DNA of 38,984 nucleotides from the NCBI GenBank assembly GCA_018268055.1, contig JAFDXF010000030.1:1-38984 (forward strand), given 5' to 3'. The notes beneath the pieces are model-generated. The model was not told where the DNA came from, searched no databases, and saw only the letters and a list, made by a program, of their open reading frames with translations. Position numbers and translations under genes: made by a program. Below, piece by piece: positions 10,270 to 18,004 of the stretch. The DNA is from Bacteroidota bacterium. Its GTDB lineage: Bacteria > Bacteroidota > Bacteroidia > Chitinophagales > Chitinophagaceae. Within the stretch, counting starts at the first letter, position 1. Every line of letters begins with the position of its first letter.

Positions 10270-10277
10270 TAATTTTG
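10270..10277 (+). promoter_or_regulatory. -7 box before the 75-aa membrane protein gene
   Basis: TAATTTTG matches the Bacteroidota TAnnTTTG -7 consensus exactly and sits about 21 bases before the ATG at 10299. This argues for the shorter start of that gene, since the longer frame from 10224 would begin upstream of the promoter. No clear -33 element. Confidence 0.4.
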
Positions 10278-10298
10278 TTTTCAACAAAAAATCCAACA

Positions 10299-10526
10299 AT
10301 GTCAAACCGACGAGCCAAAAGGTTTTGGAATAGATTTTTAATCATGTTCCTCTGCTATGCCATTATTATTCCATCGTTATATTTTCTACTTGACAATAAA
10401 TCTGCTAACGATCATTGGAAAAATGATGCAGGCGATTTATTGTTGGCCACAAGTGGCATTGCAATAATTATTGCATTAATAATTGCCTCTTGGTGGAAAA
10501 CTGATCCTGAATTAAAGCGTTGGTAA
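10299..10526 (+). CDS. small two-helix membrane protein, function unknown
   Basis: A 75-aa protein beginning MSNRRAKRFWNRF, with a basic N-terminus, one hydrophobic helix at about residues 12-30, a short polar loop rich in Asn/Asp, and a second helix at about residues 46-64. The positive-inside rule puts the N-terminus in the cytoplasm. The frame is open from an ATG at 10224, but the extra 25 residues look like read-in from noncoding sequence, and a TAnnTTTG box lies between the two candidate starts. It ends 3 bases before the end of the convergent DinB-like gene. No family recognised. Confidence 0.6.
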   Translation: MSNRRAKRFWNRFLIMFLCYAIIIPSLYFLLDNKSANDHWKNDAGDLLLATSGIAIIIALIIASWWKTDPELKRW

Positions 10527-10529
10527 GCG

Positions 10530-11024
10530 TTATTTTTTATGCCGACTCCAAACGATAAAATCAGTGGCAGGAATATTTTCAATATTTAATTGTCGCAGCA
10601 TATTTACTAATTGTCCGCGATGATAATTCGTATGATTGAAAACATGAAATACAATCTGCCAACAGGGTTGTTTAAAATATTCTTTCTTCGTATTGTGATA
10701 CTGTAACACATGCTCGAGCATCATCTCAGATGCTCCTTCTGTCCAATCTTTCCACATTGTTGATTGTATCAATATTTCATTGTGCAACGTTTTTATTTCG
10801 CCTTCAAAATTTTCTGAGGGTGCTAAAATCCTTTCCTGCAGTTTCATTCGCTGCCACCAAATAGACTCCGCATTCCAAATATGTAATAAAGTTTTTTTTA
10901 CACTTCCAAAACTTGAGGGCAATATTTTCTGCAGCTGTTCTTCTGTTAATGAAGCAACAACAGAAAGCAAGCGTTGAGTAGCCCAAAGATTATAAGCCGA
11001 CATTTCATATAGCAATTCTTTCAT
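10530..11024 (-). CDS. DinB/YfiT-family putative metal-dependent protein
   Basis: A 164-aa four-helix-bundle protein of the DinB superfamily. A likely metal-binding histidine triad is visible at His48 (TLLHIWNAE), His131 and His135 (NHTNYHRGQ), and NHTNYHRGQ is the family's best-known signature. Family members include thiol-dependent S-transferases, but the substrate of this one cannot be read from sequence. It is convergent with the small membrane protein gene and divergent from the PLP enzyme at 11104. Confidence 0.85.
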   Translation of the reverse strand: MKELLYEMSAYNLWATQRLLSVVASLTEEQLQKILPSSFGSVKKTLLHIWNAESIWWQRMKLQERILAPSENFEGEIKTLHNEILIQSTMWKDWTEGASEMMLEHVLQYHNTKKEYFKQPCWQIVFHVFNHTNYHRGQLVNMLRQLNIENIPATDFIVWSRHKK

Positions 11025-11103
11025 TCTATCACAATTGATTTTATTTTTAAACCGATTAAAGAGATATTTGTAACCTCAGTTAAAAATAAAACCTTTCTTC
11101 ATT

Positions 11104-12312
11104 ATGGCTCAATCAAATTTTCCACTAACCGGCTGGAGCTCAGTCGCTGTACACGGTGGACATCAACAAGACGCCTTACAGGCACACTTATCTCCCATAT
11201 ATGCAACCAGCACATTTGTATATGATTCTGCAGAGCAAGGCATGCGTCGTTTTAAAGGCGAAGAAAAAGGTTTCATCTACAGCCGTTGGGGCAATCCTAC
11301 TTTTCTTGAAGCAGAAAAAAAGATTGAAGCATTAGAATCATTCGGTTTAGATTTTCCGGTTAAAGGCATTTTACATTCATCCGGAATGGCAGCCATTACT
11401 ACACTTATGCTTGCTCATTTAAAAAGTGGCGACAAGGTTTTAACTCATTATTCTTTATATGGCGGCACTGAAGAGTTGATTCAAAATGTACTACCCGGAT
11501 TCGGTATTGATAAAATTATTGCCAATCTGAGCGACATCAATATGGCAGCAGATATTATGAAAAAAAATCCAAGTATTCGTTTGTTATATTTGGAAACTCC
11601 TGCTAATCCAACTTTGCAATGTGTAGATATAGAAGCACTCACTGCCCTTGCACACCAATACAATATTCTCGTAGCAGTAGATAATACTTTTGCTACTCCT
11701 TATTTACAACAGCCTTTTAAATTCGGCGTTGATTTTGTAATGCACTCCACTACCAAATTTTTGAATGGACATGGAACAGCCATTGGCGGCATCTTACTTG
11801 GACGTGACATTGAGCGAATGAATACGGCTATCATAAAGACACACAAACTTTTAGGTGCTAATGCAAATCCATTTGATGCTTATTTACTCACTCAAGGAAT
11901 GAAAACTTTGGAAATCCGAATGGAACGACATTGCGCTAATGCTCAAAAAGTTGCCGAATTTTTAAATACACATGCCGAAGTAGCCAAAGTAAATTATACC
12001 GGACTTAATACTCATCCTGATTATTATTTGACAAAAAAACAAATGCGACTTCCGGGAGGCATGTTAAGCTTTGAGTTGAAAAGCGGCTTACAAGGCGGTA
12101 TAGATTTTATGAATCAATTAAAGATGTGCACTCGTACAGTTTCCTTAGGTACAGTTGATTCTCTTCTATCCCACCCCGCTTCTATGACACATTATGGTGT
12201 GGCAAAAGAAGAAAGAATAAAATACGGCATTACCGATGGCCTTATCAGGATGAATGTAGGTATTGAAAATATTGAAGATATCATTGCAGACCTTACGCAA
12301 GCGTTGAAATAA
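11104..12312 (+). CDS. trans-sulfuration PLP enzyme (methionine gamma-lyase / cystathionine gamma-synthase type)
   Basis: A 402-aa cytoplasmic enzyme of the Cys/Met metabolism PLP family. PLP-binding Lys218 lies in HSTTKFLNGH, the ring-contacting Asp193 in AVDNTFATP, and Tyr59 in YSRWGNPT. The C-terminal substrate domain contains SLLSHPASMTH. These features are shared by methionine gamma-lyase, cystathionine gamma-synthase/lyase and O-acetylhomoserine sulfhydrylase, so the exact reaction is undecided. There is no neighbouring met gene to help. A GNAT gene follows after 26 bases and may be cotranscribed. A degenerate -7 box (GATATTTG, 11063-11070) precedes the start by 33 bases. Confidence 0.88.
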   Translation: MAQSNFPLTGWSSVAVHGGHQQDALQAHLSPIYATSTFVYDSAEQGMRRFKGEEKGFIYSRWGNPTFLEAEKKIEALESFGLDFPVKGILHSSGMAAITTLMLAHLKSGDKVLTHYSLYGGTEELIQNVLPGFGIDKIIANLSDINMAADIMKKNPSIRLLYLETPANPTLQCVDIEALTALAHQYNILVAVDNTFATPYLQQPFKFGVDFVMHSTTKFLNGHGTAIGGILLGRDIERMNTAIIKTHKLLGANANPFDAYLLTQGMKTLEIRMERHCANAQKVAEFLNTHAEVAKVNYTGLNTHPDYYLTKKQMRLPGGMLSFELKSGLQGGIDFMNQLKMCTRTVSLGTVDSLLSHPASMTHYGVAKEERIKYGITDGLIRMNVGIENIEDIIADLTQALK

Positions 12313-12338
12313 AAAATATATCTTAAACCTTTCAGATT

Positions 12339-12791
12339 ATGTCCATATCAATACGAAGAGCTACAAAAGAAGACTGTCCGCGAATGTTAGAACTGGTAAA
12401 AGAATTAGCCGTTTATGAGCGAGCACCAAACGAAGTTACCGTTACATTAGAACATTTCACCGAAAGCGGGTTTGGTACTACTCCTGTTTGGTGGGCATTT
12501 GTTGCAGAAGAAAATAATTTTATTCTTGGATTTGCGCTTTACTATATCCGCTATTCTACATGGAAAGGACAGGCCATGTATTTAGAAGACATTATTGTAA
12601 CAGAAGAAGCAAGAGGCAAAGGAATAGGAAAATTATTGATGGACAGATTGATAACAGAAGCTAAAGAAAGAAAATTCAACCGTGTGATTTGGCAAGTATT
12701 AGAGTGGAATGAGCCTGCTATTAATTTTTATAAAAAATACAATGCCGCATTTGATAACGAATGGGTGAATTGTACGATTGCAATATTATGA
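12339..12791 (+). CDS. GNAT-family N-acetyltransferase, diamine/thialysine acetyltransferase-like
   Basis: A 150-aa acetyltransferase. The acetyl-CoA pyrophosphate-binding motif is ARGKGIG at residues 91-97, preceded by YLEDIIVTEE, a combination typical of the spermidine/spermine (SSAT) and thialysine acetyltransferase branch. The N-terminus ISIRRATKEDCPRMLELVKELA and the later WNEPAINFYKKYNA also fit. The substrate is probably a small amine, but this is inference from family resemblance. The stop overlaps the end of the convergent nucleotidyltransferase gene by 6 bases. Confidence 0.88.
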   Translation: MSISIRRATKEDCPRMLELVKELAVYERAPNEVTVTLEHFTESGFGTTPVWWAFVAEENNFILGFALYYIRYSTWKGQAMYLEDIIVTEEARGKGIGKLLMDRLITEAKERKFNRVIWQVLEWNEPAINFYKKYNAAFDNEWVNCTIAIL

Positions 12792-13241
12792 TTGTAGATT
12801 TTCTAAATCATTCATATCTTTTGGTCTGCCGGAACTCTTCTTTGCTTCAATTAAGTTATTTTTATGAATAGTCCTGATTTCAATATCACCATCTTCAAAT
12901 AAGACAGCGCTCTCAAAACATGTTTTAAAATCAAGGCCTTTTACTTTCACCATTACATCAATTGCCACCGGAGGAACACCAAATGTGTAAACATCCCAAT
13001 TGGGATGCGAAAGAAAGTTCTCTTCAGTCATATCAAACACAGGCATTCCAAATTCAGTAAAAGCTTTCCTTATGCGTTGATAGTTTTCACTTGTGCGCTC
13101 TACCCAAATATCCATATCACCGGTAGTGCGAGAATAACCATGAAGAATTACCGAGAAGCCTCCCACAAGGATATACCGCACTTCGTTATGATTCAGTGCT
13201 TTTATAAAATCTCTAAAATCCTCATTAAATATATTTCCCAA
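12786..13241 (-). CDS. small nucleotidyltransferase-fold protein (possible toxin or antitoxin)
   Basis: A 151-aa protein of the DNA polymerase beta-like nucleotidyltransferase fold. The motif GGFSVILHGYSRTTGDMDIW (residues 27-46) holds the paired Gly and the two acidic residues (Asp42, Asp44) that bind metal, with a later acid at Asp94 in AIDVMVK. Such small proteins occur in toxin-antitoxin-like and abortive-infection modules. The only start giving the usual FNEDFRDFIKAL beginning is a TTG at 13241. It follows the 68-aa gene at 13243-13449 with one base between the stop and the start, so the two are almost surely cotranslated. Confidence 0.8.
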   Translation of the reverse strand: MGNIFNEDFRDFIKALNHNEVRYILVGGFSVILHGYSRTTGDMDIWVERTSENYQRIRKAFTEFGMPVFDMTEENFLSHPNWDVYTFGVPPVAIDVMVKVKGLDFKTCFESAVLFEDGDIEIRTIHKNNLIEAKKSSGRPKDMNDLENLQS

Positions 13242-13242
13242 T

Positions 13243-13449
13243 TTATTTTACTCTTGATTTAACGGAAAATTTAGTTCTGTCCAGTTTGGGTGGTGAATTC
13301 AAAGGGTAATTGTAAGCAATACTATTCAAATAAGCAGTGATTTTCAAACGTTCTTGCCATGTCAATGTTTTATAATATTGAGCATGCTTTGCAGCATCTG
13401 TTGTTGATTGTGCTTTGAAGGCAGATCTATCTAACTTAAAAGAAAGCAT
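13243..13449 (-). CDS. 68-aa partner of the nucleotidyltransferase, function unknown
   Basis: A small basic protein, MLSFKLDRSAFKAQ..., with a central helix-like region (YYKTLTWQERLKITAYLNSIAY) and a C-terminal LDRTKFSVKSRVK that echoes the N-terminal LDRSAFKAQ. Similar short proteins encoded directly upstream of small nucleotidyltransferases are familiar in Bacteroidota, but I know of no assigned function. The one-base spacing to the next gene and the size suggest a two-gene module in which this could be the antitoxin or a helper. That role is inferred only. Confidence 0.65.
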   Translation of the reverse strand: MLSFKLDRSAFKAQSTTDAAKHAQYYKTLTWQERLKITAYLNSIAYNYPLNSPPKLDRTKFSVKSRVK

Positions 13450-13482
13450 TAGCGAATTTACAATAAAATTAAAAACTTAAAA

Positions 13483-13514
13483 ATTAGCGATACTTATTGT
13501 ATTGTATTGCTAAT
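13483..13514 (-). terminator. terminator of fabD
   Basis: ATTAGCGATAC (13483-13493) pairs with GTATTGCTAAT (13504-13514) around a 10-base loop, 11 bp with one G-U pair. Read on the minus strand it is followed by TTTTTAAGTTTTTAATTTT. Its far arm includes the fabD stop codon at 13510-13512, so the terminator starts inside the gene's end. Confidence 0.6.
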
Positions 13515-14400
13515 TCACACCCTGAGTCATTACAGTTTTATCAATCTTACCAATTAATCCTTGCAAAACTTTTCCCGGGCCACATTCCGTAAATGTTGTT
13601 GCTCCGTCTGCAATCATAGCCTGTACGCATTGTGTCCAGCGCACAGCCCCTGTCAATTGGTCTATAAGGTTTTGTTTTATTTCATCTTTATCCATCACTG
13701 CTTTTGCTACCACATTTTGATATACAGCACAGGTTGGATTATGGAATTTAGTGGCTTCAATAGCTGCCGCTAATTCAGCTTTTGCCGGCAACATCAATGG
13801 CGAATGAAAAGCACCACCAACTGGTAATACCAATGCTCTTTTTGCACCGGCAGCTTTCATTCTTTCACAGGCAATTTCAATGCCTTTAAGGCTACCGCTT
13901 ATTACTAATTGGCCCGGGCAATTATAATTTGCTGCGACAACTATTTCTCCTGTCTCATCTTGTATTTCTTTACAAATCGTTTCTACTTTATCATCCGCAA
14001 GATTTAATACTGCTGCCATTGTAGAAGAATTTACTTCACAGGCTTTTTGCATCGCATTCGCACGAATAGAAACCAGCTTTAGTGCATCATCAAAGCTAAG
14101 CGTTCCGTTCGCAACCAATGCGGAAAATTCTCCAAGAGAATGACCTGCCACCATATCCGGCTTAGCATTATCAATACTTCTGTATGCGATAATAGAGTGA
14201 AGAAAAACAGCAGGCTGCGTTACTCTAGTTTGCTTCAAATCATCCTCTGATCCATGAAACATTATATCAGAAATTCTGAAACCAAGCAGTTCATTGGCTT
14301 GCTCAAATAATTTTTTAGCAAAAGCACTATTTTCATAATAATCTTTTCCCATTCCAGAAAACTGAGCGCCTTGGCCCGGAAAAACAAATGCATTCTTCAT
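13510..14400 (-). CDS. fabD: malonyl-CoA:ACP transacylase FabD
   Basis: A 296-aa cytoplasmic enzyme that moves malonyl from CoA to acyl carrier protein, making the extender unit for fatty-acid synthesis. The N-terminal FPGQGAQ (7-13), the nucleophile Ser88 in GHSLGE and the catalytic His199 in GGAFHSP are all present, and the C-terminal ECGPGKVLQGL is typical. It is separated from folE by 85 bases that contain a terminator-like hairpin, so it is probably transcribed on its own from a box at 14473-14480. Confidence 0.97.
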   Translation of the reverse strand: MKNAFVFPGQGAQFSGMGKDYYENSAFAKKLFEQANELLGFRISDIMFHGSEDDLKQTRVTQPAVFLHSIIAYRSIDNAKPDMVAGHSLGEFSALVANGTLSFDDALKLVSIRANAMQKACEVNSSTMAAVLNLADDKVETICKEIQDETGEIVVAANYNCPGQLVISGSLKGIEIACERMKAAGAKRALVLPVGGAFHSPLMLPAKAELAAAIEATKFHNPTCAVYQNVVAKAVMDKDEIKQNLIDQLTGAVRWTQCVQAMIADGATTFTECGPGKVLQGLIGKIDKTVMTQGVN

Positions 14401-14431
14401 TGTAAAAATTTTTTACCCCCACCCCACAAAA

Positions 14432-14464
14432 AAAGGCTGACTGAAAACACTCAATCATGCCTTT
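14432..14464 (-). terminator. terminator-like hairpin between folE and fabD
   Basis: Arms AAAGGC (14432-14437) and GCCTTT (14459-14464) are extended inward by two TGA/TCA pairings separated by single mismatched bases. On the minus strand the stem is followed by seven T (14425-14431), the form of an intrinsic terminator for folE. A -7-like box lies just before it, so it may instead form in the fabD leader. Confidence 0.6.
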
Positions 14465-14472
14465 GATTTTCA

Positions 14473-14480
14473 CAAATATA
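14473..14480 (-). promoter_or_regulatory. -7 box of putative fabD promoter
   Basis: TATATTTG on the minus strand matches TAnnTTTG exactly. It lies between the folE stop and the hairpin at 14432-14464, so a transcript starting here would carry that hairpin in its leader. A -33 element is not clear. Confidence 0.35.
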
Positions 14481-14485
14481 GAAGA

Positions 14486-15082
14486 TTAGACCAAATCGTT
14501 AGTAATAAGTTTTAAAAACTCACTTCTAGTCGAGTTTTTATGAAATTCGCCGTCAAAAGCGGAGGTCGTAGTGTAAGAATTTTGTTTTTGTACACCCCGC
14601 ATCATCATACATAAGTGCTTGGCTTCTATAACTACTGCCACGCCCAAAGGATTCAAAGTTTCTTTGATGGCATCTCTAATCTGAATGGTCAGGCGCTCTT
14701 GTACCTGCAATCTTCTTGCAAATACATCTACCACTCTGGCGACTTTGCTAAGGCCGGTTATCCATCCATTAGGAATATAAGCCACATGTGCTTTCCCGAT
14801 AAAAGGTAACATGTGATGCTCACACATGCTATAGATTTCAATATCCTTTACCACTATCATTTCACTGATTGGTTCATGAAACTTAGCTGAGTTGATTATT
14901 GCATGCGCATCCAAATGATACCCTTGTGTTAAGTATTGCATTGCTTTTGCCATACGTTCCGGCGTCTTTATCAACCCCTCTCTATCTGCATCTTCGCCCA
15001 ATAAAGTAAGTGCTGATTTATAATGATCCATCAGGCCTGAAGTGACATGCTCATCGTACTGTTCTGTTTTTTTATATGCCAT
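14486..15082 (-). CDS. folE: GTP cyclohydrolase I (FolE)
   Basis: A 198-aa enzyme converting GTP to 7,8-dihydroneopterin triphosphate, the first step to folate, biopterin and 7-deazaguanine compounds. The zinc-site motif [18 protein letters not shown] and the second ligand region [13 protein letters not shown] are both intact, as is the C-terminal [13 protein letters not shown]. It lies 32 bases downstream of the pterin synthase gene on the same strand; FolE makes that enzyme's substrate, so the pair forms a small pathway operon. Confidence 0.97.
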   Translation of the reverse strand: MAYKKTEQYDEHVTSGLMDHYKSALTLLGEDADREGLIKTPERMAKAMQYLTQGYHLDAHAIINSAKFHEPISEMIVVKDIEIYSMCEHHMLPFIGKAHVAYIPNGWITGLSKVARVVDVFARRLQVQERLTIQIRDAIKETLNPLGVAVVIEAKHLCMMMRGVQKQNSYTTTSAFDGEFHKNSTRSEFLKLITNDLV

Positions 15083-15114
15083 GATTTTGTAATTCTATTT
15101 TATTAAAATGATTA

Positions 15115-15528
15115 TTATACCGGATATTCAACAAAGTTTCTCGGCGTTTCATAAAGCCTTATTTGCAACCCCAACTTATCATCAATGTGTGGTCTCAATA
15201 GATTGTAGATTACAATAGAAATATTTTCTGCCGTAGGATTGAGATTTTTAAATTCTTCTGTGTCCACATTCAGATTTTTATGATCAAAGCGTTCATGAAT
15301 TTCTCTTTTTACTAAATCACTCAGTTCTTTCATATCTATCACATATCCGGTATCGGGATTGGGTACACCGGTTACTTTCACATCCAATTCATAATTATGT
15401 CCATGATAATGTGGTAAGGCGCATTTGCCAAAAACTTTTTCATTCGCCGCATCATCCCATTTCGGATTATATAAACGGTGAGCTGCATTAAAATGTTCTT
15501 TTCTGAATACTGAAACTTTATTACTCAT
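15115..15528 (-). CDS. queD: 6-pyruvoyl-tetrahydropterin / 6-carboxy-tetrahydropterin synthase
   Basis: A 137-aa enzyme acting on 7,8-dihydroneopterin triphosphate. Zinc ligands His17 (FNAAHRL), His42 and His44 (HGHNYEL) are present with catalytic Cys36 in KCALPHYHGH. The Cys is five residues before HGH, the spacing of the 6-pyruvoyl-tetrahydropterin type, whereas E. coli QueD has three. The C-terminal YETPRNFVEYP supplies the pterin-anchoring Glu. The product may therefore feed queuosine or a pterin cofactor, and the gene name is provisional. It is first in the operon with folE. Confidence 0.85.
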   Translation of the reverse strand: MSNKVSVFRKEHFNAAHRLYNPKWDDAANEKVFGKCALPHYHGHNYELDVKVTGVPNPDTGYVIDMKELSDLVKREIHERFDHKNLNVDTEEFKNLNPTAENISIVIYNLLRPHIDDKLGLQIRLYETPRNFVEYPV

Positions 15529-15614
15529 TGTTTTTGTTGCTGATTGTAAAAATAAAAATACTTAAAAAACCTGATTATCTGTGTTGCAAGGTATCAATTC
15601 TTGAAGCTATCTTG

Positions 15615-15657
15615 TTTCGGAATTAGAAATATTGCATATAACTTTACAATTCCGAAA
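15615..15657. promoter_or_regulatory. inverted repeat around a -7-like box (possible operator)
   Basis: TTTCGGAATT (15615-15624) is perfectly repeated in inverse as AATTCCGAAA (15648-15657). A -7-like TAACTTTA (15639-15646) sits just inside the right arm, and the left arm covers where a -33 element would be. There is no T tract in the right place for a terminator. It lies in the divergent gap between the pterin synthase gene and the Hcp-like gene. This is a candidate repressor-binding site. Confidence 0.4.
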
Positions 15658-15775
15658 AAAATTAAAGAGAAAACGTTCATCACCAAAAACCATATACCCC
15701 AGCACAACAATTATTGAAGGCATAATATGTTGTAAACAAAAATAGTTGCACTGCGGTATAATAAAAATCAATCAC

Positions 15776-16306
15776 ATGAAACATTTTATTTTAGCACTTT
15801 GTCTGCTTTCTACATCAGTATGTTTTTCACAGAATGTATATCTGAAAATTACCGGAAATAAAAGTGGTACAATCAAAGATGATGAAATACCTAAACCAAA
15901 ACTTAACGACTGGATGAAAATTAAAAGTTATTCATTTGATATAGCTACACAAAAAGACAACCCGGGAGGATTAATTCTTTCCAAAAAAGCAAATACATCA
16001 ATTACGATAACAAAAAATATTGGCAAATCCAGTCCACTTTTATTATCAGCATTATATAATAATGAAAATTTAGCAAAAGTAACATTGCAAATATGGAAGA
16101 CAAATGCAAACGGTCAAGAAGAAATTTATGAAACAATTGAATTGACCAATGCAAGCCTAAGTTTCTTCAATCAATCTTTTGATTATGGAGGAATCAATGG
16201 CAACGATAAAGGACCTATGGATATTTTCAGGCTGAACTATCAAAAAATTAGTATAACTTATACTAATGGAGGTATAACAGGAGAATATGAATCAACGAAT
16301 AAATAA
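15776..16306 (+). CDS. exported Hcp-like protein (Hcp1 family)
   Basis: A 176-aa protein. Residues 1-19 form a signal peptide (MKHFILALCLLSTSVCFSQ). The rest resembles the Hcp1 family that builds type VI secretion tubes: an opening VYLKITG, DWMKIKSYSFDI, the very typical ITITKNIGKSSPLLL, then a VTLQIWK strand and a closing FRLNYQKISITYT. Tube-forming Hcp proteins have no signal peptide, and no other T6SS gene is present, so this is probably a stand-alone exported member of unknown role. The frame is open from 15746, but the signal peptide fixes the start at 15776. mqnB follows after 5 bases. Confidence 0.8.
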   Translation: MKHFILALCLLSTSVCFSQNVYLKITGNKSGTIKDDEIPKPKLNDWMKIKSYSFDIATQKDNPGGLILSKKANTSITITKNIGKSSPLLLSALYNNENLAKVTLQIWKTNANGQEEIYETIELTNASLSFFNQSFDYGGINGNDKGPMDIFRLNYQKISITYTNGGITGEYESTNK

Positions 16307-16311
16307 ATAAA

Positions 16312-16959
16312 ATGAAAATATTAGTTGTCGCTGCTACTTCGATAGAAGTAAATTTTTTCATCAATCAATTAAAAGTAAATGCCTTTACGAGTCATCAAAT
16401 AGATGTGTTGATTTCGGGTATCGGGCTTACAGCTACTACTTACAGTTTACAAAAACAAATTTCTATTAGCAAACCTGATTTGATAATTCAGGCAGGCGTT
16501 GGTGGTTGTTTTGATAAGACGATTAAACTCGGACAGGTATTCGTTGTGAAAAAAGAAACCATTGCTGATCAAAGTGTTGTTGAATTAAATTCTTTAAAAA
16601 CTTTGTTTGATTTAAAATTAGTTCCACAAAATCAGCATCCCTACAAAAATGGTTGGCTCATCAATCAATCTGAAGTTCTTAAAAAAACGAAACTCAAAAA
16701 AGTAACCGGTATTTCAGTAAATGAAATAACAACTGCTAAACTAAAAGTAAAATTTTATCAAGAAGCTTTTTGTCCAATGGTAGAATCTATGGAAGGCGCA
16801 GCATTGCATTATGTGTGCCTGAAAGAAAATATTCCTTTTATACAATTGAGAAGTGTTTCTAACTACATAGCCGAACGCAATAAAAAAAATTGGAATATGA
16901 AAGAATCTATCATCAACCTGAATAACGAACTTTGTCGTTTAATCACTCAATTAAGTTAG
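16312..16959 (+). CDS. mqnB: futalosine hydrolase MqnB
   Basis: A 215-aa nucleoside phosphorylase-fold enzyme that splits futalosine to dehypoxanthine futalosine in the alternative menaquinone pathway. Visible features are the N-terminal strand MKILVVAATSIEV, the glycine-rich LIIQAGVGGCFD, and VESMEGAALHYVC, which contains the ribose-binding Met-Glu pair of the family. It could in isolation be read as an MTA/SAH nucleosidase, but the neighbouring mqnD, 3 bases downstream, settles the pathway. Confidence 0.92.
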   Translation: MKILVVAATSIEVNFFINQLKVNAFTSHQIDVLISGIGLTATTYSLQKQISISKPDLIIQAGVGGCFDKTIKLGQVFVVKKETIADQSVVELNSLKTLFDLKLVPQNQHPYKNGWLINQSEVLKKTKLKKVTGISVNEITTAKLKVKFYQEAFCPMVESMEGAALHYVCLKENIPFIQLRSVSNYIAERNKKNWNMKESIINLNNELCRLITQLS

Positions 16960-16962
16960 CAA

Positions 16963-17805
16963 GTGAAACTGACTATTGGTTTTTCGCCCTGCCCTAATGA
17001 TACATTTATTTTTGATGCATTAATCAATAATAAAATAGATACACATGGCATTTCGTTTAATGTGCTACTCGAAGATGTAGAAACGTTGAACAAGTGGGCA
17101 TTGGAAGGAAAATTAGATATTACTAAATTGAGTTTTCCTGCTTTTTTTCAATCAACAAAAAACTATTCACTTTTAAACTCGGGAAGTGCTCTTGGCAATG
17201 GCGTTGGGCCTTTATTAATCAGTAAAGAGAAAAAAATATTTACACCTGAAGATGTAATGAAATCTACTATTTTAATCCCGGGAGTAAATACAACAGCAAA
17301 TTTATTATTCAGTTTCGCTTATCCTGATGCTATAAATAAAAAATATACAGTTTTTTCAGAGATTGAAGATGCTGTAATGAATGGTGAAGCAGATTTAGGC
17401 GTCATCATTCACGAAAGTAGATTTACATTCCAAGAAAAAGGGTTGTATAAAATTGCTGACCTTGGAGAAGTTTGGGAAAAATCATTGCATTGTCCTATTC
17501 CACTCGGAGGAATTGCCATTCGTCAATCAATGGATAAGCAAATAGCCCAGCTTATTAATCAATTAGTTCATCAAAGTTTAGAATATTCTTTTAGCCATTA
17601 TCCAATCATTGCACCGTTTATTAAAGAATATGCTCAAACAATGAGTGAAGATGTAATGCGAAAACATATTGATTTATATGTAAATGATTTCTCATTGGAC
17701 TTGGGCGTAAATGGCAGAGCAGCCATTCATCAGTTGTATCAAGTCTTTTGCTCAGTAAATAAAATAGTACCAAAAGGAAAAATAGATCTATTGCTTAGCA
17801 ATTAG
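16963..17805 (+). CDS. mqnD: 1,4-dihydroxy-6-naphthoate synthase MqnD
   Basis: A 280-aa periplasmic-binding-protein-fold enzyme that converts cyclic dehypoxanthine futalosine to 1,4-dihydroxy-6-naphthoate in menaquinone synthesis. The opening FSPCPNDTFIFDAL, DITKLSFPAF and the GVIIHESRF stretch, which holds the catalytic His, are all typical. The start is a GTG three bases after the mqnB stop. Other futalosine-pathway genes (mqnA, mqnC, mqnE) are not in the window. The late methylation step could be done by the ubiE/menG product at 27503. Confidence 0.95.
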   Translation: MKLTIGFSPCPNDTFIFDALINNKIDTHGISFNVLLEDVETLNKWALEGKLDITKLSFPAFFQSTKNYSLLNSGSALGNGVGPLLISKEKKIFTPEDVMKSTILIPGVNTTANLLFSFAYPDAINKKYTVFSEIEDAVMNGEADLGVIIHESRFTFQEKGLYKIADLGEVWEKSLHCPIPLGGIAIRQSMDKQIAQLINQLVHQSLEYSFSHYPIIAPFIKEYAQTMSEDVMRKHIDLYVNDFSLDLGVNGRAAIHQLYQVFCSVNKIVPKGKIDLLLSN

Positions 17806-17952
17806 AAATGCTATTAAAACCATCAAAAGGTTTATGTGCATCTTACTCCAATCAATCATTACATGTCCACACTGTTAGTATCGAATAGCATGGTCAAGTG
17901 TCCACCGATACAAGCTAATGATGAATAGTGTAAGTAAAAAATGTACAAACAA

Positions 17953-17982
17953 AAAACCCTTCCGCAATTACGAAAGGGTTTT
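17953..17982 (-). terminator. terminator of atpDC
   Basis: AAAACCCTTCCG (17953-17964) pairs with CGAAAGGGTTTT (17971-17982) around a 6-base loop. On the minus strand every position pairs (one as G-U) and six T in a row form the tail, so it best serves the atpD-atpC transcript that ends at 18005. Confidence 0.8.
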
Positions 17983-18004
17983 GAAAAATATTATCGTTAA
18001 AAAT

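Noticed and set aside
15776..16306. Possible type VI secretion locus
   Set aside because: Only an Hcp-like protein is present; it carries a Sec signal peptide and no sheath, baseplate or ClpV gene is nearby.
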